From the NCBI GenBank assembly GCA_044356305.1, contig JBIKWM010000036.1, positions 1 through 31,331 on the forward strand: a stretch of DNA of 31,331 nucleotides, in the 5' to 3' direction. A model generated the notes under the pieces. That model did no database searches and was not told the DNA's origin. It saw only the letters and a program-made list of their open reading frames with translations. A program made the position numbers and the translations under genes. The DNA is from JBIKWM01 sp044356305. Lineage in GTDB: Bacteria > Bacteroidota > Bacteroidia > UBA10329. The first letter of the stretch is position 1. Each line of letters begins with the position of its first letter. Below, piece after piece: positions 1 through 8,441 of the stretch.

Positions 1-320
1 CCATCTTTCACCTTGCCGCTTTCCTTTATGGCTGCTTTTGCTGCCAATACGGAATAGCGGTGCTCTGGCACATGGCCCAGAGTAAGTATCCGTTCGGCCA
101 CCTCATCTATCTTGAGCACCAGATCATTGTACAGCTCCTCAAATTTCAGGTGCAGCTCAAAGAACTTTTCGCCCCTGATATTCCAGTGGTAGCCGCGTGT
201 GTTCTGGTAAAAGATGTGGTAATCAGCCAACAGATGGCTCAGCCCATCGGCCAGTTTTTCGCTCATCTTTTGGTCAAGCCCAATGGGCGTTGTCTCTTTT
301 TTCTTCTGGGTTTTTGACAT
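1..320 (-). CDS. dps: Dps-family mini-ferritin (3' end cut by window edge)
   Basis: The first 106 residues of a Dps protein are readable from the ATG at 318-320; the rest lies beyond the left edge. Dps forms 12-subunit shells that oxidise Fe(II) with peroxide, store the iron and often protect DNA. The ferroxidase ligands are all visible with family spacing: His45 (in YHWNIRG), His57, Asp72 and Glu76 (in IDEVAERI). A Lys-rich N-terminus (residues 3-8) could contact DNA. It lies 26 bp after the stop of the upstream cytochrome gene on the same strand, so the two may be co-transcribed. No convincing promoter lies in that gap. Identity is very likely; the C-terminal half could not be inspected. 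Confidence 0.95.
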   Translation of the reverse strand, partial: MSKTQKKKETTPIGLDQKMSEKLADGLSHLLADYHIFYQNTRGYHWNIRGEKFFELHLKFEELYNDLVLKIDEVAERILTLGHVPEHRYSVLAAKAAIKESGKVKD

Positions 321-346
321 GGGGAAGTAGTTGAGTTGAATGTGGC

Positions 347-2263
347 TCAGTTTTTTATCAGTCTGCGAATCTTGCTACCCTTATCGGTCGCTATCAGCAG
401 GTTATACATTCCTTGGGGCAGATGACTGATGTCGTATTCACTGCGGATGTTGGTAGGCCGAAGTTCTAATTGCCGGCCTTTCATATCGAACAGGAGCAAC
501 TGCCTGATGTTTGTCCCAGCCGGGCTACTGAGCCTGAACAGCCCGGTGGTCGGATTGGGCCACACGCGCAGCTCGGCCAATGGGCCTTTATCTCTGATCG
601 ATGTTATCTCGATGCCGACCAACGAATCAGACTTCATCAGGAACGGTGCGCGGTCGGCAGTATTGTATAGGGTCTGAAACAGGTCGATGTCGGGTTGTTG
701 GCTCTGGAACATGTGCTCAACCGAGGTGGGCGGCACGCTCTGGTAATACAGCTGCGCCCGTGCATCAACCCTTCCGGTAAATCCATTGAGCGGGATATGG
801 AAATGAATGATGTCGCTGCCGCTGCCTTCATTGCCTTGCGAATCATGATTGAAATCGGCATCGGTAAGTGCGTGGCCCACAATGCGCGTGGTGTCGTACA
901 CGGCATGGGTGGTGGTAAATCCGACAGGGGTCAATCGGTTGTCCTTGAGGTGCGTGCTGGCGTACGATAGCACGTGTGTCGTATTCCCGTTCACATCGCC
1001 CATAACCATCTCATATATCTGCACCTGATCGGGCTGCGATATGATGTTGTGATGGGGCTCGAATCCGGTGTCTTCGCCCAGCAGATGGAAATCGGGCGTG
1101 GTGCGGCCCGTGCTGAAGAGGGTATCGCCCTCATCGCTCACCAGATCGAAACGCACAAAGGCCCTGCGGCTCGGATAGCCGCTCGGGAACTTGTGTCCGG
1201 CCTTGTTCCTGATGCGCAGTGTGATCCGCACTGTATCGGGAGTTATCGATTCCAGATTGAGATTAAGTTCGGCCGTGGCCCCGCGCAGCATCTGCTCAGT
1301 GGCGGCTATGGTACGGTCGAAGTGCGATGGCGCAGCTATAATGCCAAGGGTGTCAATATTGGCCTGCATCAACTTGAGCATGAAACGGTTGCCTCCGGCC
1401 AGCTGATGTATCGGGTAGGGGCTCCGATAGGGCAGGAAAGCGATATTGGCAGCAATGATGACCGGGTCGGTTATGCGCGGCATGTGGCACGACTGGCACG
1501 TCACCTTAGGATTGCCCTGTGCCGCGCTAGAATTCTGCCATTCATGGTAAGTGGCCTGTTCCACGAAGGTGGTACCCGTGGGATTGCCGTTCAGGTCCAA
1601 TGTCTCGGTGAGCAACGAGTGGCAGCCCGCACAGATGCCCGAACTGCGTATGTGCTCGCTGTAATAGGGTGTTAGCCCCACAAAATTCTGCATGGCCGCC
1701 TGAAACGGTTTCTCGTATGGCCCGAATTCCATCGGGTCGGCCATGTAATGCAGCAGGCCGCTGTGATTGCTGCCCAGCCCTATGCTGTCCTGCCTATGAC
1801 AGCTCATGCAGCTCACCCCATCCATAGCCAGACTGTCAACCCGCAGGCTGTCCATCGGGAAGGGCCCGGCCCCGCTGAGGTGATAGGTATAGCGGCCCAT
1901 GGGCGCATGGCAGGTGGCGCACTTGTCCTCAATGGCCGATCGGTGCGCTGGGTTAAGCAGCACCTCGTGGCGCACCTTGGCTTTCCAGTACGGGTCCTTG
2001 GCCGCGTTGGCCATCATGGTGCTGCGCCAATGCTCTACGGGGCTAATGTCGTTGCCCTGCAGGTCCACGCTTGCATGGCCCTGAGGATCATGTCCATGGC
2101 ATCCATCGCAACGCCCCGATGCATGAAAATACTGGTTGGTGAACACCGGTAGCAGCAGATCGCCACCAATGCGCGGACCGCCCTCATCAGGGTCATACAT
2201 GGCTGCGCCCAAAGTGGCCGTCAGCCCGGCAAGGACGATTACTGCTAATGCCCTTATCTGCAT
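347..2263 (-). CDS. Five-heme c-type cytochrome with T9SS C-terminal sorting domain
   Basis: The 638-residue protein starts with a signal peptide (about residues 1-21). Five CXXCH heme-attachment motifs follow at residues 52-56, 115-119, 152-156, 211-215 and 256-260, giving a cytochrome c554-like N-terminal half. The middle part (about 330-560) is beta-rich and contains the GHKFPSGYPSRR segment, similar to a motif found in other multiheme cytochromes. The last 75 residues or so (from about VWPNPTTG) look like a type A T9SS sorting domain ending in a basic stretch. I infer hemes attached in the periplasm and then export to the cell surface, with a role in electron transfer. The substrate and redox partner are unknown. 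A TACCTTCG box ends 7 nt before the ATG. Confidence 0.88.
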   Translation of the reverse strand: MQIRALAVIVLAGLTATLGAAMYDPDEGGPRIGGDLLLPVFTNQYFHASGRCDGCHGHDPQGHASVDLQGNDISPVEHWRSTMMANAAKDPYWKAKVRHEVLLNPAHRSAIEDKCATCHAPMGRYTYHLSGAGPFPMDSLRVDSLAMDGVSCMSCHRQDSIGLGSNHSGLLHYMADPMEFGPYEKPFQAAMQNFVGLTPYYSEHIRSSGICAGCHSLLTETLDLNGNPTGTTFVEQATYHEWQNSSAAQGNPKVTCQSCHMPRITDPVIIAANIAFLPYRSPYPIHQLAGGNRFMLKLMQANIDTLGIIAAPSHFDRTIAATEQMLRGATAELNLNLESITPDTVRITLRIRNKAGHKFPSGYPSRRAFVRFDLVSDEGDTLFSTGRTTPDFHLLGEDTGFEPHHNIISQPDQVQIYEMVMGDVNGNTTHVLSYASTHLKDNRLTPVGFTTTHAVYDTTRIVGHALTDADFNHDSQGNEGSGSDIIHFHIPLNGFTGRVDARAQLYYQSVPPTSVEHMFQSQQPDIDLFQTLYNTADRAPFLMKSDSLVGIEITSIRDKGPLAELRVWPNPTTGLFRLSSPAGTNIRQLLLFDMKGRQLELRPTNIRSEYDISHLPQGMYNLLIATDKGSKIRRLIKN

Positions 2264-2270
2264 CGGGCTG

Positions 2271-2278
2271 CGAAGGTA
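2271..2278 (-). promoter_or_regulatory. -7 box of the multiheme cytochrome gene
   Basis: TACCTTCG on the minus strand fits TAnnTTYG, the in-window variant of the Bacteroidota -7 element TAnnTTTG. Only 7 nt separate it from the start codon, so the leader should be nearly absent. No clear -33 TTTG element is visible. Confidence 0.55.
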
Positions 2279-2379
2279 TCGGGAGTTGACGTGGGTACGA
2301 TTGACAGCATTTGCTCAGGTCATCCCTAACGCCCTACAATCATGCTTGTTTTCCTTTCATCGGGAAATTCCCAGAGCAA

Positions 2380-2401
2380 TCCTTTCTAACCGTGGAAAGG
2401 A
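2380..2401. repeat. Inverted repeat between the oxidoreductase and cytochrome genes
   Basis: TCCTTTC and GAAAGGA form perfect 7-bp arms with an 8-nt loop. An 11-bp palindrome (GGGAAATTCCC, 2362-2372) lies next to it. Both are downstream of the oxidoreductase gene and about 100 bp upstream of the cytochrome promoter. They may be secondary terminator hairpins or an operator. Confidence 0.4.
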
Positions 2402-2417
2402 ATCGATTCCAACAGGT

Positions 2418-2461
2418 TGAAGTGAATAGGAGCAGGGTCTTGATGGCGGAGATTCACTTCA
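2418..2461 (-). terminator. Candidate hairpin at the end of the MMPL-oxidoreductase operon
   Basis: Perfect 10-bp arms TGAAGTGAAT (2418-2427) and ATTCACTTCA (2452-2461) are separated by 24 nt. The stem begins inside the stop codon of the oxidoreductase gene. There is no strong U tract, so factor-independent termination is uncertain. Confidence 0.4.
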
Positions 2462-3961
2462 TTCACCCTTTATCCGCCTGAGTATTTCCTTTCGGTCAAT
2501 AAACTCTGAACATGTTACCAATGCACTGATGGTGACACCCTGGATGCCATGCAGGTGGATATGCTGGCCGGTGAGGTACAGGTTCGGTATGCGTGTGGCT
2601 GGCGATATGAACCCACGGAACGGGAACCGATGGTCTTTCTCGTAGCCATAGAGTGCACCGCCATGTGTGCCAAGGAAATCGCGGAAGGTGAGCGGGGTGG
2701 TGGTGTGCACCTCGCTGATGCAGTTGCGAATGTCGGGATACCGTTTCTCTACCTCATTCAACAGCCGCTCGGCCATTTCGGCCTTGAAAGCCTCGTAGTC
2801 CTCGCCCCGCTGGCCGGGCCTCACAATGGTGTTGTGGGTCTGTGCCCACCGGTCCATGGTATCGCTGCGCATGTAGGTCATAATGGAGATGCCCTCGGCC
2901 CACTTTGGCGAGCGCGATGTGGCCGGGGTGCTCAGCATGTAGGTCTGTGGCCAGGCGATTTCAGGGTCATCGGGCCGGGCCCATACCTGGTAGGTGCTGT
3001 GGTGGTAATGGTTGTGGTTGAGGTAAGGGAACGACTCGGGCCTGCATACGATGTGCACATTGAACGAGCTGAGCGTGTGCGGCATCCGGGCCAATCGGTT
3101 GTAGGTCGATGGCTTTACCTGCTCGCGGCCCACCATGTCGTAGGTGGCCAGCGGATGGATGTTTGAGATGAAACGCCTGCCCTCAATGCGGTCGCCATCG
3201 GCCGTGACTGCTGCAACCAGGGTGTCGCCATCCATCTCAAACCGCACCACTTCTTTGCGGGCCAATACGGTTCCGCCCCGCTCGCGTATCCTGCGGGCCA
3301 GCACCTTGGCTATCTGCGAACCGCCATCGATGCACTTATGGGCGCTCCGCATATAGCTGCCCGTGACCAGCGCGTGCACATGGAACGGCAGCCTGTCGGT
3401 GCCCGCATGCAACAGATTGGCCCCGCCCAGCACGGCCTGCAACTTTTCATCTTGGGTCAATGATGCGATAAAGTCTCTTGCATTGACCGCAAGAAGCTCA
3501 TCGTCCAGATGGTCGCGGTCGGCCAGTTCGAGCGAGTCGAGCGGAAAATTGCGCAACATGCGCCCTACTGCCTCCATGTAGGCATCAATGGCGGCATGCT
3601 CGTTCGGAAACTGCTGCTTCAGACCATCGGCAAAGGCATGCACGCCCTGCGCATGGTAGTACACCGTAGGGTCGTCAGCTACTGTGAAACGGTCGTGGCG
3701 GGCATCCATCCGCTGCCATTTCACCCCATCCATCAGCCCGAGATAGTCAAACACCCGGTGCAGCGGCTGGCCGGCCTCCAGACCACCTATGTAGTGCACC
3801 CCGGTATCGAACAGCGTGCGCCCGCGGCTGAAAACCTGAAGACTGCCTCCAAGCTGCTGATTCTTCTCAAGCACACAGACCTTGAAACCATGGTCGCAAA
3901 GGATGTGCGCGCACACCAGTCCGCCCATGCCACTGCCTATGATCACAAAGTCGAAGCTCAC
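2459..3961 (-). CDS. FAD-dependent oxidoreductase, phytoene desaturase / retinol saturase-like
   Basis: This 500-residue flavoprotein opens with a dinucleotide-binding fold: IIGSGMGGLVCAHILCDHG (residues about 7-25), then the acidic residue of VLEKN. The following GGSLQVFSRGRTLFDTGVHY segment is typical of the CrtI/carotenoid isomerase/RetSat group. The C-terminal FAD contact reads NLYLTGQHIHLHGIQGV. Members desaturate, saturate or isomerise polyenes. It starts at GTG, and GTGA overlaps the stop of the MMPL fusion gene by 4 bp, which indicates translational coupling. Together the pair resembles flexirubin/aryl-polyene tailoring genes, so a polyene substrate is inferred. No ketosynthase genes are in the window. 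Confidence 0.85.
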   Translation of the reverse strand: MSFDFVIIGSGMGGLVCAHILCDHGFKVCVLEKNQQLGGSLQVFSRGRTLFDTGVHYIGGLEAGQPLHRVFDYLGLMDGVKWQRMDARHDRFTVADDPTVYYHAQGVHAFADGLKQQFPNEHAAIDAYMEAVGRMLRNFPLDSLELADRDHLDDELLAVNARDFIASLTQDEKLQAVLGGANLLHAGTDRLPFHVHALVTGSYMRSAHKCIDGGSQIAKVLARRIRERGGTVLARKEVVRFEMDGDTLVAAVTADGDRIEGRRFISNIHPLATYDMVGREQVKPSTYNRLARMPHTLSSFNVHIVCRPESFPYLNHNHYHHSTYQVWARPDDPEIAWPQTYMLSTPATSRSPKWAEGISIMTYMRSDTMDRWAQTHNTIVRPGQRGEDYEAFKAEMAERLLNEVEKRYPDIRNCISEVHTTTPLTFRDFLGTHGGALYGYEKDHRFPFRGFISPATRIPNLYLTGQHIHLHGIQGVTISALVTCSEFIDRKEILRRIKGE

Positions 3962-6900
3962 TTCCGTAGCACCAAGGTCACATTGGAGGTGACATCATTG
4001 CCCAATCTCAGCACCTGTAGCCCGTGCCGTGCGGCAAAGGCCCTGATCTCAGTCTCTTTGGGGAATGTGAGCTCCTGATCGGCCCTGTTGAACCCGAACA
4101 GACTGATGCTGAAAAGCTCGGTGAGGCGCGTAAGCCCGTGTTTCTGCTGCTGCTCATCGCTCATCCCATCGCGTATGATGATGGTGCCACCCTCTCGCAG
4201 CCCCTGGGCACAGCGGTCCAAGAGCGCGGTCTGGTCCTGCGGGCGCAGGTAGTGCAGCACGTCCTTTATGATGTAGCAGTCGGCTTCCTTGGGTTCAAAA
4301 GTGCTCAGGTCGGCCTGTTTGAAACGCACGTTGCCACCCTGGTAGCATACGTTGCGGGCCACTTCCACCTTTTCATGGTCATAGTCCACCCCTACCACAT
4401 CGCGCTGGCGGTCTTCGGTGTAGGCCAGCATCAGGCTCAGGTAGCCGTATCCGCACCCGAGGTCGTATACCCGGCCGTGGCGCGGCACATGGTTCAGTAT
4501 CTCGGCAAAATTGTTCTCAATCTTCAGTTTTATCCGCACATACCACTCTACCACAGGCCCGCGATAGATGTAGTTGCGCACCACCAGATTGTTGAAGTAA
4601 TGCGGGGTCTCGCGCAGGGCACGCAACTGTTCAAATTCCTTTTTGAACATGCGCGATATGTTCTTCTGCCGCTCGCGGTAGCCGCTGCCATAGCTCAGGT
4701 CATCGGGTGTTATGCGGGGCAGGAACTTGAGTGTGATGGTGGTGCGGTTCACCACAAAATCGCCTTTGGGCAGCACATGATGCAGGCCGTGGGTCACCAG
4801 CGGCAGTATGTCGAGGTTCAGCTCCTCGGCCAGGTAGAACGCGCCTTTTTTGAACCGGCCCATCCGGCCATCAATACTTCTTGTCCCTTCGGGGAAGATG
4901 ACAATGCTGTAGCCCTCGTCCACCTTCCGTTTTATCATCTCCAAGCTGAAATCCTTACCCTCCTTGGCCCTGATATAATCCACGTAACGGATGAAGAACC
5001 CAAAGAAGGGAGAGTTCCAAACCCACTCGTTGGTAACAAGTAGCACCCTGGGGCTGTAGCCTATGATCCAGAGCAGGTCGACAAACGAGTTGTGATTGGC
5101 AATGATGATGGCCGGTCGGCTCAGGTCATCGGGGTTGATGATGACACGCTTGGCGTGGATCATGATCTGCACCACCGACATGCACAGTCGGCTGATGGCC
5201 ATATTCATCAACCGCTGTTTGTGCCGCAGCGCTATGGGCAGCGGAATGACCACCAGCAACATGGCACTGAGCAGCACGCACCCTATCAGGAACCACCCGA
5301 ATGATATGAGCGAGGTGAAGAGGTTGAGGAATGTGAGCGGTGGCAGGCCCCTGCGCTGGCGGTAGCCCACAAACACCTCAAACAGCACCGGTTGCAGCAG
5401 CAGAGACACCACCACCACGCACACCATGCCGGTGACGGACAGGATGGCAATGCTGCGCAGGGCCGGATGCTGGGCCACCACCAGCACCCCCGTGCCGATG
5501 ATGGTGGTGGCGGCCGAGAGGAGGATGGCGCTGCGGTATGAGCGCAACTTGTCGGCACCCGTGCGGAAGCGGCTCAGAAAACCATCGCTGATAAAAATGG
5601 CAAAGTCATCGCCCAGGCCGAAGATGAAGGTCGTTATGAGCACATTGACCATGTTGAACCGGAGGCCTGTGAGCCCGCATATGCCCATGATCCATATCCA
5701 ACTGATGACCATGGGCAGGAACGTGATAAACGCCAGTTCGAACCGCCCGTAGGTGAGCAGTAGCACCACCGCAACCATGCCTCCCGTGAGGAGAAGAAGA
5801 TCATTCAGGTCGCGGCTGACCGCATTGACCAGCGCCTGCGCCAACGATGCGCGCGCCACCACTTCGTAGCCAGCGGCACTGAGGCGCTGCGCCATTGCGT
5901 CTTTGGCATACTTGGGCACTTTGATGGAGCTTACCAGGGTGTGCGTCACGCTGCCCGCACTGTCGGTCTCGCTGAAATACATGGCCGCGAACACCGGGTC
6001 GGTGGCCAGCAGTTGCGGTATGTACACCTCGGGCAACGGTGGCCCGCTAAGCAAGGTGTCGTAGCTGGCTGTGATGCCCGAATCGGCACCTATGGCCGTG
6101 GCGGCAGCACCCAATTGTTGGCGCATCTGCGGGCCTGAAACGGAGATCAGTGAATCCCAACGCATGGCATTGGCACGGAGGGTGGCCGTATCGGGCAGCA
6201 GCATGGCCACGCTGGTCAGGGCGGTCTGGTCCTCATTGACCGTTGCCCTCAGTGCATGGGCCGAACCAAGGGCCTTCAGTATGTCCCTGTCGGTATGGGT
6301 GATGAAGACCGTCTCCATCGAATCGGGGCCCGAGATGATATCCTGCGCCCGTTGCAGATGCTCAGGGAAATAGTTGATCCGGTTCAGGTCGTCCTCAAAC
6401 TGCACCTCATCGGCAAAGGGCCACAGGGCGGCCGTTACAACCAGTATGACCAGGAACCCGGGCAGGAGCAGGGGCCTACCTTTTCGCCCAACGTGCTTCT
6501 CTTTTTCCGGTTCTGATGGCAGGAGGCGCGCCAGGTGGGGCATCACCACCAGCACAAAAAGCGCTGTGAACGCCAGCGTGAGTGCCCCGAAGGTGCCGAA
6601 ATCGCGCAGCACCTCGCTATGGAGGAATCGGAGTGCCAGCAGCGCGAACACCGTGGTGGCACTGCCCAATACGAGCGGGAAGGCCACCTCGCGCAGGGTC
6701 TGCTGCACACTGCCCGTGTGGCGGTAATGGTTAAGGAAATGGAAGGCGTAGTCCATGGCCACACCCAGCACCACACTGCCCGCGCCTATGGCCAAGGCCG
6801 ACACCGAACCCTGCATCCATGCCATGACAGCGGCCGCACTGAGCATGCCGAACACGGCCGGCAGCAGAAATATGAACGGCACAGCAATGCTGCGGAAATA

Positions 6901-7746
6901 GATGAGCAGCAGCAGCACGATCAGCACCCCGCCTATGATTCCCGCCCGGGTGCTGTCCTCGCGTATCTGGCGTGCGTTGGTCACCGCTATGACCGGGCCA
7001 CCGAACAGCAGCACCTCCCTGCCCGGTGCAAGGGCGCGCACAGAGTCGGCCTCGGCCTCGAGCAGTGCCACCAGCGCGGCATTGGCCCTGGTCTCGGTGG
7101 GCGGGTGCGTGGGCGACACGAACACCAGCACATACCTGCCATCGGGCGAGAAGAAATACCCATCGTTGACCTGCATGGAGGTGCCCGCCCGCAACCTGTC
7201 GAGCCTGCGCAGCACGGGTGCCGACAGCATCAGCGGGTCCTGCGCATAGGCATCTTTCGTCACCATCGAACTGATGCCTGCCAGCCCCGAGGCGAAACGC
7301 CCGAACCCGACCTGCAGGCCCGAGTCGGTGAGTGCCAGGGTCAGGCTGTCCATCTCAGCCGAATCAATCAGATAGGGCAGGCCGCGCAGCCACTGTGCGG
7401 TATGCAGCGGCCGGTTGGCGCTGTGCAGCACCTCTTTCACCAGCGTGTCGGGCAGCGCAAGTAGCCGCTGGTGCAGGCTGTCGGCCAGATCCATCAGGGC
7501 ATAGGGGCCTGTGCTGTCCATGGGCCCTATGGCCAGCACCATGTTGCCCGACACCGATGAGTTCCGGTACAGCCGCTGGTAGGTCTTGAACTGTGCGGTC
7601 TCGGGCAGGGTGCGGGTTATGTCCTCCTCTATGCGCAGTTGCCACGCACCGAGGCCCACCACGGCCAGAAGCCCCAGCAGCATGGCGGCCCACAGAGCGG
7701 GCCGTGTCCGCACCTTCTCATACAATAAAGCCAGAGAACCGCCCAT
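3958..7746 (-). CDS. Trifunctional MMPL transporter / lysophospholipid-type acyltransferase / SAM methyltransferase
   Basis: One 1262-residue chain carries three modules. Residues about 1-800 are an RND/MMPL exporter with two membrane halves; the signature segments GVAMDYAFHF (about 329) and GLGDDFAIFISDGF (about 709) lie in the expected membrane helices. Residues about 830-1060 are a PlsC-type acyltransferase with NHNSFVD (H-x4-D, about 884) and FPEGTRS (about 950). Residues about 1070-1262 are a class I methyltransferase with DLGCGYGY (about 1090). This fusion is a known Bacteroidota architecture linked to flexirubin-type pigments; I infer acylation, methylation and transport of a lipid-linked polyene. 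I chose the ATG at 7744-7746, not an in-frame upstream start, because a TACTTTCG box lies between them. Confidence 0.9.
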   Translation of the reverse strand: MGGSLALLYEKVRTRPALWAAMLLGLLAVVGLGAWQLRIEEDITRTLPETAQFKTYQRLYRNSSVSGNMVLAIGPMDSTGPYALMDLADSLHQRLLALPDTLVKEVLHSANRPLHTAQWLRGLPYLIDSAEMDSLTLALTDSGLQVGFGRFASGLAGISSMVTKDAYAQDPLMLSAPVLRRLDRLRAGTSMQVNDGYFFSPDGRYVLVFVSPTHPPTETRANAALVALLEAEADSVRALAPGREVLLFGGPVIAVTNARQIREDSTRAGIIGGVLIVLLLLIYFRSIAVPFIFLLPAVFGMLSAAAVMAWMQGSVSALAIGAGSVVLGVAMDYAFHFLNHYRHTGSVQQTLREVAFPLVLGSATTVFALLALRFLHSEVLRDFGTFGALTLAFTALFVLVVMPHLARLLPSEPEKEKHVGRKGRPLLLPGFLVILVVTAALWPFADEVQFEDDLNRINYFPEHLQRAQDIISGPDSMETVFITHTDRDILKALGSAHALRATVNEDQTALTSVAMLLPDTATLRANAMRWDSLISVSGPQMRQQLGAAATAIGADSGITASYDTLLSGPPLPEVYIPQLLATDPVFAAMYFSETDSAGSVTHTLVSSIKVPKYAKDAMAQRLSAAGYEVVARASLAQALVNAVSRDLNDLLLLTGGMVAVVLLLTYGRFELAFITFLPMVISWIWIMGICGLTGLRFNMVNVLITTFIFGLGDDFAIFISDGFLSRFRTGADKLRSYRSAILLSAATTIIGTGVLVVAQHPALRSIAILSVTGMVCVVVVSLLLQPVLFEVFVGYRQRRGLPPLTFLNLFTSLISFGWFLIGCVLLSAMLLVVIPLPIALRHKQRLMNMAISRLCMSVVQIMIHAKRVIINPDDLSRPAIIIANHNSFVDLLWIIGYSPRVLLVTNEWVWNSPFFGFFIRYVDYIRAKEGKDFSLEMIKRKVDEGYSIVIFPEGTRSIDGRMGRFKKGAFYLAEELNLDILPLVTHGLHHVLPKGDFVVNRTTITLKFLPRITPDDLSYGSGYRERQKNISRMFKKEFEQLRALRETPHYFNNLVVRNYIYRGPVVEWYVRIKLKIENNFAEILNHVPRHGRVYDLGCGYGYLSLMLAYTEDRQRDVVGVDYDHEKVEVARNVCYQGGNVRFKQADLSTFEPKEADCYIIKDVLHYLRPQDQTALLDRCAQGLREGGTIIIRDGMSDEQQQKHGLTRLTELFSISLFGFNRADQELTFPKETEIRAFAARHGLQVLRLGNDVTSNVTLVLRK

Positions 7747-7763
7747 GTTGTGCTTGCGAGGCG

Positions 7764-7771
7764 CGAAAGTA
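7764..7771 (-). promoter_or_regulatory. -7 box of the MMPL fusion operon
   Basis: TACTTTCG on the minus strand, 17 nt before the chosen ATG. Its position inside the longest open frame argues that the true start is the downstream ATG. Confidence 0.55.
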
Positions 7772-7845
7772 GCCTCAAGGCCCAGCAACCTTGCCTATTT
7801 CTTATGCCCCCGCAAAGCTGATGGGTGCCTCGCACCGCGGTTTGC

Positions 7846-8388
7846 TCACCCCTTCCATTCGTGTTGCAGCAGCGCGTGGCACAGCGAGTCCTCAAAGCGG
7901 CCGTTCACCAGATAATCTTCCCTGTGTGTGCCCTCGTAGTTGAAGCCCAGCCTGCGCACCAGCCGCAGCGATGGCTCGTTGCTTGCCCCTATCATGGCCG
8001 ATATGCGGTGCAGGCCCATGGCCCCGAACCCGTGCCCTATGATGTGCGGCAGCGCCTCGGTCACATGGCCCTGCCCTCGGTCGCCCTCCAACGGCAGGCG
8101 GTAGAACAGCTCGGCCCGGTGGTGGCGCACATCCCACGTGTGGTAGCCGGCCTCGCCCATTGCACGGCCTGTTTCCTTCATTACCAAGGTGAAATACATG
8201 AAGGTGTAGCGGTGTGTCTCCATGCCGCCCCGGTGCATGCGCAGGTAATGGTCGTAGTCGGCATCGAGCAGGCCGAAATGCTCCACCACCTCGGCCTTGC
8301 CACGTGTGCCTACCCAGTGGTGCACATAGGCGGGCGTAACACCCCGTAGCACCAGCCGTGGGGTCTCTATCTCTATCGGGGGTTGCAT
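7846..8388 (-). CDS. GNAT-family N-acetyltransferase, RimJ/RimL type
   Basis: The 180-residue protein begins IETPRLVLRGV, the usual start of RimJ/RimL-like GNAT enzymes. Acetyl-CoA-binding motif A is visible as RGQGHVTEAL, and the end (RLGFNYEGTHREDYLVNG, then a Trp near the C-terminus) is typical of the group. Such enzymes transfer acetyl groups to protein N-termini or small amines; the substrate here cannot be told. The longest open frame starts six codons upstream at 8406, but a TACATTCG box (8394-8401) sits there, so the ATG at 8386-8388 is preferred. It is transcribed divergently from uvrB with 53 bp between the start codons. Confidence 0.85.
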   Translation of the reverse strand: MQPPIEIETPRLVLRGVTPAYVHHWVGTRGKAEVVEHFGLLDADYDHYLRMHRGGMETHRYTFMYFTLVMKETGRAMGEAGYHTWDVRHHRAELFYRLPLEGDRGQGHVTEALPHIIGHGFGAMGLHRISAMIGASNEPSLRLVRRLGFNYEGTHREDYLVNGRFEDSLCHALLQHEWKG

Positions 8389-8393
8389 GATGG

Positions 8394-8436
8394 CGAATGT
8401 AACCACCCCCCACCCCTCGCTGCACGAGTAACTTCG
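8394..8436. promoter_or_regulatory. Compact divergent promoter, GNAT gene / uvrB
   Basis: TACATTCG on the minus strand (8394-8401) and TAACTTCG on the plus strand (8429-8436) point away from each other, 27 bp apart. Each is followed by exactly 5 nt and then ATG. If transcription starts a few bases after the box, as in other Bacteroidota promoters, both mRNAs are leaderless or nearly so. I see no LexA-like palindrome. Confidence 0.6.
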
Positions 8437-8441
8437 CGCCC

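Noticed and set aside
60..317. Plus-strand open frame of 85 codons at the left edge
   Set aside because: It is antisense to the Dps gene, whose protein is unmistakable on the minus strand.
4024..5043. Plus-strand open frame of 339 codons, with a similar one at 6535-7464
   Set aside because: Both are shadows of the MMPL fusion gene, with no recognisable domain and atypical composition.
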